DNA of 64,000 nt from Tabrizicola thermarum. GTDB lineage: Bacteria > Pseudomonadota > Alphaproteobacteria > Rhodobacterales > Rhodobacteraceae. Made by a program: the position numbers and the translations under genes. This document shows, in pieces, positions 36,037-44,083 of the stretch. Below the pieces are notes generated by a model, which was given only the letters and a program-made list of their open reading frames with translations, ran no database searches and had not been told where the DNA came from. Each line of letters starts with the position of its first letter. Positions within the stretch are counted from its first letter, which is position 1. The stretch is taken from assembly GCF_003574395.1 (NCBI RefSeq), contig NZ_QMJY01000077.1:50783-114782 (forward strand). The letters run 5' to 3'.

Positions 36037-36513
36037 ATGACCCACAGCATCCGCACGTGTCTCTGGTTCGAGGATGGCCGCGGCCCGGAAGCCGCCGCCT
36101 TCTATTGCAGTCTGATCCCCGACAGCCGGGTGGAGCGCAGTTTCGCCTTCGACAGCAGGCAGGGCTGGCAGTCGTCGGTCACGGACTTCCTGCTGGGGGG
36201 CGTGCCATACCGGATCCTCGACGCGGGGCCGTACTTCAAGCTGACCGAGGCCGTGTCGATCAGCGTCGAGACCGGGACCCAGGCGGAAAGCGACCGGCTT
36301 TGGGATGCGCTGACGGCGGATGGGGGCGCGGAGAGCATGTGCGGCTGGCTGAAGGACCGATATGGCGTGTCCTGGCAGGTGTTTCCCAGGCGGCTGACCG
36401 AGCTGACGCTGCACAGCGACCGGAAGGTTGCCGGGGCGGCGATGGCGGCGATGATGCAGCAGAAGCGGATCGACATCGCCGCGATCGAGGCCGCCGTCGC
36501 GGCGGTGGCGTGA
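36037..36513 (+). CDS. VOC family protein, PhnB/3-demethylubiquinone methyltransferase-like fold
   Basis: A 158-residue VOC protein beginning TCLWFEDGRGPEAAAFYCSLIPDSRVERS, the signature of the PhnB-like group (annotated as 3-demethylubiquinone-9 3-methyltransferase, though methyltransferase activity is not established for these). A DRLWDALTADGG...CGWLKDRYGVSWQVFPRRL block is also typical. First gene after the TetR-type palindrome; the next gene begins five bases after its stop. Probably a ligand-binding or detoxifying protein. Confidence 0.85.
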   Translation: MTHSIRTCLWFEDGRGPEAAAFYCSLIPDSRVERSFAFDSRQGWQSSVTDFLLGGVPYRILDAGPYFKLTEAVSISVETGTQAESDRLWDALTADGGAESMCGWLKDRYGVSWQVFPRRLTELTLHSDRKVAGAAMAAMMQQKRIDIAAIEAAVAAVA

Positions 36514-36517
36514 CGCG

Positions 36518-37117
36518 ATGCGGACCGTCAGGATCATCGAGCACATCTCGCTGGACGGGGTCATCCAGGCGCCGGGCGGGCCGGAGGAGGACCGGGACGC
36601 CAGGTTCGACTTCGGCGGCTGGGCCTTCCCGTTTCATGACGACGAGGCAGGCGCCGCCATCGACCGGGCGCAGGGGCAGGGGTTCGACCTCCTCCTGGGC
36701 CGCAAGACATATGACGTCTTCGCCGGATACTGGCCAAGGCAGGCCGGGCCGATGGCCGACAGCCTGAACGGCGCGCGGAAACATGTGGCGACGCACCGGC
36801 CCGAAAGTCTGGACTGGGGGCCGGCGGAAAGCCTGGGGGCCGACATCGCGGCGGGCATCGCGCGGGTGAAGGCGGGCGACGGGCCGGACCTGATCGTCTG
36901 GGGCAGTTCGACGCTGACACCCATGCTGATCGCCGAAGGGCTGGCGGACGAGGTGGTCCTGATGGTGTTCCCGGTGATGATCGGGCGCGGCAAGCGGATT
37001 TTCTCTGACCTGGTCCGCCCAGGCGAGCTGACCTTGATCCAAAGCAAGGCGACGCCTTCCGGCGTCATCCTATCAACCTACAAGCCCGCCGGCGCCCTGC
37101 GCACCGGCAGCTTCTGA
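36518..37117 (+). CDS. Dihydrofolate reductase family protein (RibD C-terminal fold)
   Basis: A 199-residue reductase of the DHFR/RibD-C fold: MRTVRIIEHISLDGVIQAPGG at the start, LLLGRKTYDVFAGYWP, and IVWGSSTLTPMLIAEGLADEVVLMVFPVMIGRGKRIF near the end. It likely uses NADPH to reduce an unknown small molecule. Members often occur next to TetR regulators and VOC proteins, as here. Separated by 4 bases from the gene before and 14 from the one after. Confidence 0.88.
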   Translation: MRTVRIIEHISLDGVIQAPGGPEEDRDARFDFGGWAFPFHDDEAGAAIDRAQGQGFDLLLGRKTYDVFAGYWPRQAGPMADSLNGARKHVATHRPESLDWGPAESLGADIAAGIARVKAGDGPDLIVWGSSTLTPMLIAEGLADEVVLMVFPVMIGRGKRIFSDLVRPGELTLIQSKATPSGVILSTYKPAGALRTGSF

Positions 37118-37131
37118 CCGGGGAGGGCCAG

Positions 37132-37587
37132 ATGAACGACGCGTCCGCAGACCAGCGCTATCGTCCCGAGGATCGGATCATGCATGGGGTCATCCCCTAT
37201 CTCGCCCTGCCCGGCCAGGCGGGGGCGGCGGCGGACTTCTACATGAAGGCCTTCGGTGCCAGAGACATCGGGCGGATGCCCTTCGAAGGGCGACCCGGCC
37301 AGTTCATGCATGTCCAGGTCGAGATCAACGGCGGTGCGCTGATGCTCACTGACGAGGAGGGCATGTCCAGCGTCGCTGCGACCGGCAACCCGATGCCGCA
37401 GGGCCACTTGCAACTGGTGGTTCCCGACGGGCAGGACTGGTGGGATAGGGCGATGGCGGCGGGCTGCACGGTCGTCGCCCCGTTCGAGCGCCAGTTCTGG
37501 GGGGATACCTGGGGCCTTCTGGCCGATCCCTTCGGCCTGAAATGGGCGATCTTGACACCCGATCCCGCTCTCATCGACAAGGGGTGA
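37132..37587 (+). CDS. VOC family protein, glyoxalase-like (YchJ/PhzB type)
   Basis: A 151-residue protein with HGVIPYLALPGQAGAAADFYMKAFGA (first half of a VOC module), GQFMHVQVEINGGALMLTDE and FWGDTWGLLADPFGLKWAIL, the usual ending of the PhnB-type glyoxalase-like group. A metal or ligand site is expected between the strands; no reaction is known. Third gene of the four-gene operon behind the palindrome at 35989. Confidence 0.85.
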   Translation: MNDASADQRYRPEDRIMHGVIPYLALPGQAGAAADFYMKAFGARDIGRMPFEGRPGQFMHVQVEINGGALMLTDEEGMSSVAATGNPMPQGHLQLVVPDGQDWWDRAMAAGCTVVAPFERQFWGDTWGLLADPFGLKWAILTPDPALIDKG

Positions 37588-37606
37588 TGATATCCGCGAG
37601 CCCAGT

Positions 37607-38245
37607 TTGACCGCAGAGACCCGCGTCCCTTTGCTGCGTGTCCCAAGGGGAGAGGCGCGCGCGCGGCTGATCGAGGCCGCGCGCAATCTTGTCCGCCGCA
37701 AGGGCTTTGCCGCGACCAGCGTCGATGACCTGTGCGCGGCGGCGGGGGTGACGAAGGGGGCCTTCTTCCACCACTTCGCCAGCAAGGAGGCGCTGGGCGT
37801 GGCGCTGGTGGACGACTGGACCGAGATGACCGGGGCCATGTTCGCCGCCCACCCCTACAACGCCAAGGACGACCCGCTGGACCGGGTCCTTGCCTATCTG
37901 GACCTGCGGCGCGCGCTTCTGGAGCAGCCGCTGCCCGACTTCACCTGCGTCGCAGGGACCACGGTGCAGGAGACCTACGAGACCTCGCCCGCGATCCGCG
38001 CAGCGGCCGAGCGGAGCATAAGGTCGGGCTTCGACCATGTGCTGCCGCATCTTGAACAGGCGCTTGCCGCGCATCCGGTGCCGGGGGTGACGGCGGAAAG
38101 CCTGGCGCAGCAGTTCCAGGTGGCCACCCAGGGCGGGATCATCCTGGCGAAGGCGATGGGCGACCCCGCCCCCGCCCGTGCGGCCTTCGATCATCTGGAG
38201 CGCTATCTGCGGCTTCTGTTCGACCGGCCGGAAAACGCTGCATGA
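37607..38245 (+). CDS. TetR family transcriptional regulator
   Basis: A 212-residue TetR repressor. N-terminal HTH: ARLIEAARNLVRRKGFAATSVDDLCAAAGVTKGAFFHHFASKEAL (residues ~16-60) is a typical TetR_N domain, with the recognition helix GVTKGAFFHHF. The C-terminal ligand domain resembles that of YcdC/AcrR-type proteins (FTCVAGTTVQETYETSPAI). Starts with TTG at 37607, 19 bases after the VOC gene; a GTG 30 bases on is an alternative. It probably binds the palindrome at 35989-36010 and represses its own operon until an inducer is present. Confidence 0.9.
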   Translation: MTAETRVPLLRVPRGEARARLIEAARNLVRRKGFAATSVDDLCAAAGVTKGAFFHHFASKEALGVALVDDWTEMTGAMFAAHPYNAKDDPLDRVLAYLDLRRALLEQPLPDFTCVAGTTVQETYETSPAIRAAAERSIRSGFDHVLPHLEQALAAHPVPGVTAESLAQQFQVATQGGIILAKAMGDPAPARAAFDHLERYLRLLFDRPENAA

Positions 38246-38339
38246 GTCGGTCGCGGGCCTGATCCCCGGGCCTTCGGCAGAGGCGAGCCGGCCCGGGTGC
38301 CGGGCGGATGACCGCTGAGTCTTTCGAATCACAGGTGCC

Positions 38340-38353
38340 GGGAAATCACGGGA
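38340..38353. promoter_or_regulatory. MraZ-type repeat boxes, cluster 1
   Basis: GGGAAATCACGGGA holds two GGGA boxes ten bases apart (38340 and 38350). MraZ binds direct GTGGG/GGGA-like repeats with a ten-base period upstream of dcw operons. Confidence 0.4.
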
Positions 38354-38441
38354 GAGCGCCGTTTGCGCTGGCTCCAGCGCGCTGAGTCGCGCAGATTCGC
38401 GGAGCTGGCGGCGGGAATGTCCCCGGCTGCGACTGTGTGGT

Positions 38442-38465
38442 GGAATTTTATGGGAAATCACGGGA
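38442..38465. promoter_or_regulatory. MraZ-type repeat boxes, cluster 2
   Basis: The same core GGGAAATCACGGGA recurs at 38452-38465, followed again by CCGTT-like sequence and preceded by a third, degenerate box (GGAA at 38442). Period ten bases throughout. Confidence 0.5.
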
Positions 38466-38603
38466 CCGTTATCTGTCGTGAGTTTTTCACTACATCTAGA
38501 GGAGTGCGGCGCAAGGTTTGGCTATAGATTGAAGTCTGCGGGCAGTTTCGGGCACAAAATCCTGCTCTTTGACCCCTGCGGATACAAGATGCAGCCCATC
38601 CTG

Positions 38604-38637
38604 TCCCAATTTTTTCCTTGCTATCCCATGAAATCCC
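38604..38637. promoter_or_regulatory. MraZ-type repeat boxes, cluster 3 (reverse orientation)
   Basis: TCCC at 38604, 38624 and 38634 (with a weak TTCC at 38614) are phased at ten-base intervals, that is GGGA boxes on the minus strand. A TTGCTA at 38618 could be part of a promoter for the RNA that follows, which would put the boxes over it. Confidence 0.5.
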
Positions 38638-38659
38638 ATGCACCTTGAGCTCACGACGA

Positions 38660-38863
38660 TGAGATGGGCAGCGAAAGTCAGGGGCGGACCAAAGACCCCG
38701 AACAAGGCGTAAGGCAGCTTCATACAGGCAGCCCCTTTCATCGGCGCACAGAGATCCGGCGCGCAAGCGAGCAGCATCTCCCCCAAGGTGGCAAGCGTAG
38801 CTGGACGCCCAGCGATGGGACAGCGGCGGATCGGGTAGTGGCAGCAACCCGATCCGCCTTTTT
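38660..38863 (+). ncRNA. upsM: UpsM-like leader RNA upstream of mraZ
   Basis: The stretch before mraZ has no gene on either strand that I can support but ends in an excellent terminator, so it must be a transcript of its own. In R. sphaeroides the dcw cluster has a long 5' leader from which the abundant ~206-nt RNA UpsM is made, partly by termination at such a site and partly by RNase E. Position, length and terminator match. The 5' end given is an estimate; no sequence alignment was made. Confidence 0.6.
38825..38863 (+). terminator. Terminator of the UpsM-like RNA, in the mraZ leader
   Basis: Perfect 12-bp stem GGCGGATCGGGT (38825-38836) / ACCCGATCCGCC (38847-38858), loop of ten bases, then TTTTT (38859-38863). 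It lies 45 bases before the mraZ start, so mraZ needs read-through, or some other promoter between. Confidence 0.92.
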
Positions 38864-38908
38864 CTGTTCATCGCCCCGGGCTTGACGTGGATTTCAGAAG
38901 GCCGGGCG

Positions 38909-39415
38909 ATGGCAGAGGCGTTCAGAGGCGAGTTCTACCAGAAGGTAGACGGGAAGGCGCGGGTCTCGATCCCGGCGGCCTTTCGCGCCATTCTGATTGC
39001 CGACGATCCGCTGGCCGCGAACACCCAGCGTCCGCGCCTCTACATGGTCTACGGCGGCAAGACGCGGAACTTCGTCGAATGCTATTCCAAGCTGGGCGCG
39101 GACCGGCTGGCCGAGGATATCGAATCCATGGAGCTTGGCTCGAAGGAGCGGACCCGGGCGGAACGCGACCTCATCAGCCGGTCGGTGATGGTCGAGGTCG
39201 ATGGCGAGGGGCGCATCGTCCTGCCGCCGCAAGTGCGGGAAAAGATGGGATTTCACGGCGACGATCTGGCAGGCGGCGGCGAAGCGGCCTTTGCCGGGTT
39301 CACCAACCGCTTCCGGCTGTATCGCCGCGAGGTCTACGAGGCCGAACTGGCCGAGGATGACGACGATGACGTGGACCCGCTGACCCTTGTCGGGCGGCAC
39401 AAGCGGACGGGGTAG
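38909..39415 (+). CDS. mraZ: MraZ, division/cell wall cluster transcriptional regulator
   Basis: A 168-residue DNA-binding protein with two AbrB-like MraZ repeats ([22 protein letters not shown] and [21 protein letters not shown]), which form a ring of beta-hairpin units. It represses the dcw operon through repeats in the leader, three clusters of which are seen 270-570 bases upstream. A poly-Asp stretch (EDDDDDVDP) precedes the C-terminus. Start set at 38909 (MAEAFRGEF); the 9-residue extension to 38882 is unlikely. Confidence 0.95.
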   Translation: MAEAFRGEFYQKVDGKARVSIPAAFRAILIADDPLAANTQRPRLYMVYGGKTRNFVECYSKLGADRLAEDIESMELGSKERTRAERDLISRSVMVEVDGEGRIVLPPQVREKMGFHGDDLAGGGEAAFAGFTNRFRLYRREVYEAELAEDDDDDVDPLTLVGRHKRTG

Positions 39416-39419
39416 GCCG

Positions 39420-40439
39420 ATGAAGGGTCCGCTGCCAGCCCGCCCGATGCCAAGCCAGACCTCCGATGATCCCCATGTCCCGGTCCTGATCGAGGCGATC
39501 CTGCGGGAATGTGCCCCGGTTTCCGGCGTCTGGCTGGATGGGACCCTCGGGGCGGGGGGCTACACGCGCGCCCTGCTGGCGGCGGGGGCAGCGCGGGTGA
39601 TCGGGGTGGACCGCGATCCGCTGGCCTTGCAGATGGCGGCGGACTGGGCGGCGCCCTACGGCGACAGGCTGCGGCTGGTGGCGGGGACGTTCTCGGATCT
39701 CGACACGCTGGCCGGGGAACCGCTGGACGGGGTGGTGCTGGACCTTGGCGTGTCGTCGATGCAGCTGGATCAGGCCGAACGCGGGTTTTCCTTCATGAAG
39801 GACGGGCCCCTGGACATGCGGATGAGCCAGTCCGGGCCGTCGGCGGCGGATCTGGTGAACACCGCCGACGAGGGCGTGCTGGCCGACATCCTGTATCACT
39901 ACGGCGAGGAACGCGCCTCGCGGCGCATCGCCCATGCCATCGTGGCGGCGCGGGCGGTGGAGCCGATCCGGACCACGGCGAAGCTGGCCGAGATCGTCTC
40001 GAAATGCCTGCCGCGCCCCAAACCGGGGCAAAGCCACCCCGCGACGCGCAGCTTCCAGGCGATCCGCGTTGCGGTGAACACCGAGTTCCAGGAGCTGGCC
40101 GAGGGGCTGAACGCCGCCGAACGGGCGCTGAGGCCGGGGGGCCTATTGGCGGTGGTGACGTTCCACAGCCTGGAGGACCGCATCGTGAAACGGTTCTTCC
40201 AGCTGGCCAGCGGTCACGAGGCCAACGCCAACCGCTATGCGCCCGCCCGCGCCGACACCACCGCGCGGTTCGAGATGGTCACGAAGAAGGCCGTGGCGCC
40301 GGATGCGGCCGAAGTGGCCCGCAACCCGCGCGCGCGGTCCGCCAAGCTGCGGGTCGGGCGGCGGACCCATGCCCCGGCACAGATGCTTGCCCCGGCCGAG
40401 CTTGGCTTGCCGGAAATCCAGAAGAAAGGACGCCGCTGA
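39420..40439 (+). CDS. rsmH: 16S rRNA (cytosine-1402 N4)-methyltransferase
   Basis: A 339-residue SAM-dependent methyltransferase that methylates N4 of C1402 in 16S rRNA at the decoding site. Signatures: [35 protein letters not shown] (SAM motif I), [20 protein letters not shown], and [16 protein letters not shown] near residue 250. It is the second gene of the dcw cluster, four bases after mraZ. ATG at 39420; an in-frame ATG at 39447 is also possible. Confidence 0.96.
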   Translation: MKGPLPARPMPSQTSDDPHVPVLIEAILRECAPVSGVWLDGTLGAGGYTRALLAAGAARVIGVDRDPLALQMAADWAAPYGDRLRLVAGTFSDLDTLAGEPLDGVVLDLGVSSMQLDQAERGFSFMKDGPLDMRMSQSGPSAADLVNTADEGVLADILYHYGEERASRRIAHAIVAARAVEPIRTTAKLAEIVSKCLPRPKPGQSHPATRSFQAIRVAVNTEFQELAEGLNAAERALRPGGLLAVVTFHSLEDRIVKRFFQLASGHEANANRYAPARADTTARFEMVTKKAVAPDAAEVARNPRARSAKLRVGRRTHAPAQMLAPAELGLPEIQKKGRR

Positions 40440-40440
40440 G

Positions 40441-40797
40441 ATGCGCCCCGTGTTGTATGTCCTGTCCTTCCTTGGCCTGATCGCGCTGGGCTTCTGGGCC
40501 TACCGCGAGAACTACGCGACCCAGGCCGCGCTGAAGGAGGTGCAGGCTCTGCAACGCCAGATCGTCGGCCTGCGGGAATCGCTGTCGGTGCAGCGCGCGG
40601 AATGGGCCTATCTCAACCGCCCCGACCGGCTGCGCCAGCTGGCCACGGCCAATTTCGACCGGCTGGGCCTGTTGCCGATGGATCCGTCGCAGTTCGGCAC
40701 CGTCGCACAGATCGTCTATCCGCAAGCCAAGCTGCCCGCGATCAGTTTTGCCACCGACATCCAGGGCACGATTGCCGAACCCGAGGAGGGGCTATGA
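40441..40797 (+). CDS. ftsL: Cell division protein FtsL
   Basis: A 118-residue bitopic protein: short cytoplasmic start (MRPVL), one membrane helix (YVLSFLGLIALGFWAY), then a periplasmic coiled coil (ALKEVQALQRQIVGLRESLSVQRAEWAYLN). It joins FtsB and FtsQ to hold FtsI/FtsW at the septum. Position between rsmH (one base after its stop) and ftsI (ATGA overlap) is the usual one. Confidence 0.9.
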   Translation: MRPVLYVLSFLGLIALGFWAYRENYATQAALKEVQALQRQIVGLRESLSVQRAEWAYLNRPDRLRQLATANFDRLGLLPMDPSQFGTVAQIVYPQAKLPAISFATDIQGTIAEPEEGL

Positions 40798-42590
40798 CCC
40801 TGCGCACGCCGCTTCGCCCTCTGGCCCGGATCCTGCAAGCCCGGCAGGACGGGTTGAACCCCGACAGCATCGAGAAGGAAAACCTGCGCCTCCGGCACGA
40901 GGCGATGCGGGAAAAGGCGCGGGGCCGGGCGCAGTTCCGGCTGGTGATCCTGTGTGCCAGCTTTGTCGTGGCCTTCGGGGCGATCGGTGCGCGCATGGGG
41001 CTGATGGCCGCGACCGAGCCGCAGGAGCCGCGCGCCAGTGCGCCGGGCGCCGAGATCATCGCGCAGCGTGCCGACATCACCGACCGCAACGGCCGGGTGC
41101 TGGCAACCAACATGACCACGCATGCGCTTTATGCCCATCCCAAGGTGATGGTCGATCCCAGGGGCTCGGCCCGGAAGCTGGCGGAAATCTTCCCCGAACT
41201 GGATGCCAAGGCGCTGGAGCGGCGCTTTACCGACGGGCGCAGCTTTGTCTGGGTGCGCAAGGTCCTGTCGCCCGAACAGATGCAGGCCGTGCACGAGATC
41301 GGCGATCCCGGCCTGTTGTTCGGCCCCCGCGAGATGCGGCTTTATCCGAATGGCACGCTGGCCGCGCATGTGCTGGGCGGGACCTCCTTCGGGGCCGAGG
41401 GGGTGCATTCGGCGGAAGTGATCGGCACGGCGGGGATCGAAAAGGCGATGGATGCGCGGCTGCGCGACCCGGCGCAGGGCGGCAAGCCTCTGACGCTGTC
41501 GCTTGACCTGACCTTGCAGGCGACGGTCGAGGAAGTGCTGGCCGCCGGGATGGGAATGCTGAACGCCAAGGGCGCGGCGGCGATCCTGATGGATGCGCGG
41601 ACCGGCGAGATCCTGGCGCTCGCCTCGCTGCCGACCTTCGATCCGAACAACCGACCCAATCCGCTGGTGGACAAGGATGCCGAACCCGGCGACAGCCCCC
41701 TGTTCAATCGCGCGGTGCAGGGGGTGTATGAGCTTGGCTCGACCTTCAAGATCTTCGCGGCGGCGCAGGCGATGGAACTGGGGCTTGTCACCCCTGAAAC
41801 GATGGTCGATGCCAATGCGCCGATGATCTGGGGCAAGCACAAGATCAAGGAGTTCGAGGGCAAGAACTACGGCCCGCTCTTGTCGGTCTCGGACGTGATC
41901 GCCAAGTCGTCGAACGTGGGCACGGCGCATATCGCGCTGATGATCGGGCCCCTGCGGCAGCAGGCGTTCCTGAAATCGCTGGGGTTCTTCGAGCCGACGC
42001 CGGTGGAACTGGTCGAGGCCCCGGGGGCAAAGCCGCTGATCCCGAAGAAATGGCCCGAGATCGTGACCATCACCACCTCTTACGGCCACGGCATGTCGGC
42101 CAGCCCGATGCATCTGGCGGCGGCCTATGCGGCGATTGCCAACGGGGGCGTGATGATCAAGCCGACGCTTCTGAAGCGGGAAGGCCCCACCACGGGCGTC
42201 CGGGTGATGAGCGAGAAGACCGCGATGGAGGCGGTCAGGATGCTGCGGCGCGTGGTGACCGAGGGGACGGCAAGTCTGGGCGATGTGCCGGGCTATGAGG
42301 TCGCGGGCAAGACCGGCACGGCGGACAAGCCGAAGAAGACCGGCGGCTATTACAAGGACAAGGTGGTGAACACCTTTGCCTCGATGTTCCCGGCGTCGAA
42401 CCCGCAATATGTGCTGATCGTGACCCTGGACGAGCCGCAGGACGACACCCTTTCGGTCACGCGGCGCACGGCGGGCTGGACGGCGGTTCCCGTCGCGGCC
42501 GAGATCATCCGGCGCGTGGCCCCGCTGATGGGGCTGAGACCCAAACTTGAACCCCCTGCCGCGGATGCGGTAACAGCCGCCAGCAACTGA
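40794..42590 (+). CDS. ftsI: Septal peptidoglycan transpeptidase FtsI (PBP3)
   Basis: A 598-residue class B penicillin-binding protein. Cytoplasmic N-terminus, one membrane helix (~48-68, LVILCASFVVAFGAIGARMG), a dimerisation domain (~90-230) and a transpeptidase domain with all three active-site motifs: S316-T-F-K (GSTFKIF), S372-S-N and K506-T-G (KTGTADKPKK). It cross-links septal peptidoglycan with FtsW. Overlaps ftsL (ATGA). Confidence 0.97.
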   Translation: MTLRTPLRPLARILQARQDGLNPDSIEKENLRLRHEAMREKARGRAQFRLVILCASFVVAFGAIGARMGLMAATEPQEPRASAPGAEIIAQRADITDRNGRVLATNMTTHALYAHPKVMVDPRGSARKLAEIFPELDAKALERRFTDGRSFVWVRKVLSPEQMQAVHEIGDPGLLFGPREMRLYPNGTLAAHVLGGTSFGAEGVHSAEVIGTAGIEKAMDARLRDPAQGGKPLTLSLDLTLQATVEEVLAAGMGMLNAKGAAAILMDARTGEILALASLPTFDPNNRPNPLVDKDAEPGDSPLFNRAVQGVYELGSTFKIFAAAQAMELGLVTPETMVDANAPMIWGKHKIKEFEGKNYGPLLSVSDVIAKSSNVGTAHIALMIGPLRQQAFLKSLGFFEPTPVELVEAPGAKPLIPKKWPEIVTITTSYGHGMSASPMHLAAAYAAIANGGVMIKPTLLKREGPTTGVRVMSEKTAMEAVRMLRRVVTEGTASLGDVPGYEVAGKTGTADKPKKTGGYYKDKVVNTFASMFPASNPQYVLIVTLDEPQDDTLSVTRRTAGWTAVPVAAEIIRRVAPLMGLRPKLEPPAADAVTAASN

Positions 42591-42601
42591 CGGGGGTTTT
42601 C

Positions 42602-44083
42602 ATGGCAGCGCGCGCGATACGGCTTTCCGACCTTGGGCTGACGGCCCGGGCAGGCCGCGACCCTGCGCTGTCGGGGCTGACGGCGGACAGCCGGGCCGTA
42701 CGGGCGGGGATGCTGTTTGCCGCCCTGCCGGGGACCACGGTGCATGGCGCGACGTTCATCCCGGCGGCGCTGGAGCAGGGCGCGGCGGCGGTGCTGACCG
42801 ATGCGGCGGGTGCCCGGATTGCCGCCGATGCCTTGGCCGACACGGACGTGGCGCTGGTGGTGGCCGAGGACCCGCGTGCCGCTCTGGCCTGCGCCGCGGC
42901 GCTGTGGTTCGGCGCGCAGCCCGAGGTCATGGTCGCGGTGACGGGGACGAACGGCAAGACCTCTGTCGCGACCTTCACCCGGCAGATCTGGGCGGCTCTG
43001 GGGCGCGAGGCGATCAACATCGGCACCACGGGGATCGAGGGCGCCTGGACCGCCCCGTCCGGCCACACGACGCCCGATCCGGTGACCTTGCAGAAGCTGC
43101 TGGCCGCTGCGGCGCAGGCGGGCGTGACCCATGCGGCGATGGAGGCCTCATCCCACGGCATTGACCAGCGGCGGCTGGATGGCGTGCGGCTGACGGCGGC
43201 GGGCTTCACCAACCTGACGCAGGATCACCTGGACTATCACGGCACGATGGCGGCCTATTTCGACGCCAAGGCGCAGCTGTTCGCGCGGCTGCTCCCCGAA
43301 GACGGGGTGGCCGTGGTGAACCTTGACGGCGCGCGCGGATCGGACATGGCGGAACTGGCGCTGAACCGGGGGCTCAGGGTGCTGACCGTGGGCAAGGGGC
43401 AGGGGGCGGATCTGCAGATCGCCGCGACCCGGCCTGACGCGACGGGGCAGGAGGTGCGCTATCTGTGGCAGGGCCGCGCGTTCCAGACCCGGCTTGCGCT
43501 GATCGGGGCGTTCCAGGCCGAGAACGTGGCCGTCGCGGCGGGGCTGGCCATCGCGGCGGGCGAGGCGCCCGAGGCGGTGCTGGGCGTCCTGCCGCGTCTG
43601 ACGGGCGTCAGGGGCCGGATGCAGCTGGCCGCGACCCGGCGGAACGGGGCGGCGGTCTATGTCGATTACGCCCATACCCCCGATGCGATGGAAACCGCTT
43701 TGCGCGCGCTGCGGCCGCATGTGATGGGGCGGATCATCGTCGTCTTCGGCGCGGGCGGCGACCGGGACCGGACCAAGCGGCCCCTGATGGGTGCGGCGGC
43801 GAAGGCCCATGCCGATGTGCTTTATGTCACCGACGACAACCCGCGCACCGAGGATCCGGCCTCGATCCGCCGCGCCATTCTGGAAGCCTGCCCCGAGGCG
43901 AACGAGGTCGGCGACCGGGCCGAGGCGATCCTGCGGGCGGTGGATTCGGCCCAGCCGGGCGATGCGGTCCTGATCGCGGGCAAGGGCCATGAAAGCGGGC
44001 AGGTGATCGGCACCGACATCTATCCCTTCGACGATGTGGAACAGGCAAGCGTCGCGGTGGCGGCTCTGGACGGGGTGATCTGA
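42602..44083 (+). CDS. murE: UDP-MurNAc-tripeptide synthetase MurE, meso-DAP type
   Basis: A 493-residue Mur ligase. The ATP loop TGTNGKTSV is at 114-122. DDNPRTEDP in the C-terminal domain is the meso-diaminopimelate-specific DNPR motif, so the peptidoglycan is of the DAP type. It adds the third residue to UDP-MurNAc-L-Ala-D-Glu. Separated by eleven bases from ftsI; its TGA overlaps the murF ATG by one base. Confidence 0.97.
   Translation: MAARAIRLSDLGLTARAGRDPALSGLTADSRAVRAGMLFAALPGTTVHGATFIPAALEQGAAAVLTDAAGARIAADALADTDVALVVAEDPRAALACAAALWFGAQPEVMVAVTGTNGKTSVATFTRQIWAALGREAINIGTTGIEGAWTAPSGHTTPDPVTLQKLLAAAAQAGVTHAAMEASSHGIDQRRLDGVRLTAAGFTNLTQDHLDYHGTMAAYFDAKAQLFARLLPEDGVAVVNLDGARGSDMAELALNRGLRVLTVGKGQGADLQIAATRPDATGQEVRYLWQGRAFQTRLALIGAFQAENVAVAAGLAIAAGEAPEAVLGVLPRLTGVRGRMQLAATRRNGAAVYVDYAHTPDAMETALRALRPHVMGRIIVVFGAGGDRDRTKRPLMGAAAKAHADVLYVTDDNPRTEDPASIRRAILEACPEANEVGDRAEAILRAVDSAQPGDAVLIAGKGHESGQVIGTDIYPFDDVEQASVAVAALDGVI

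Noticed and set aside
38458..38871. Small proteins of 96 and 137 codons on the minus strand before mraZ
   Set aside because: No ribosome-binding site, odd composition, and they cover the MraZ boxes and the terminator.
38246..38908. RNase P RNA, SRP RNA or 6S RNA in the gap before mraZ
   Set aside because: The conserved GAGGAAAGTCC block of RNase P RNA and the GGTCAGG-CCGGAAGG core of SRP RNA are absent; no long 6S-like rod with a central bulge was seen. The UpsM explanation suits the position.
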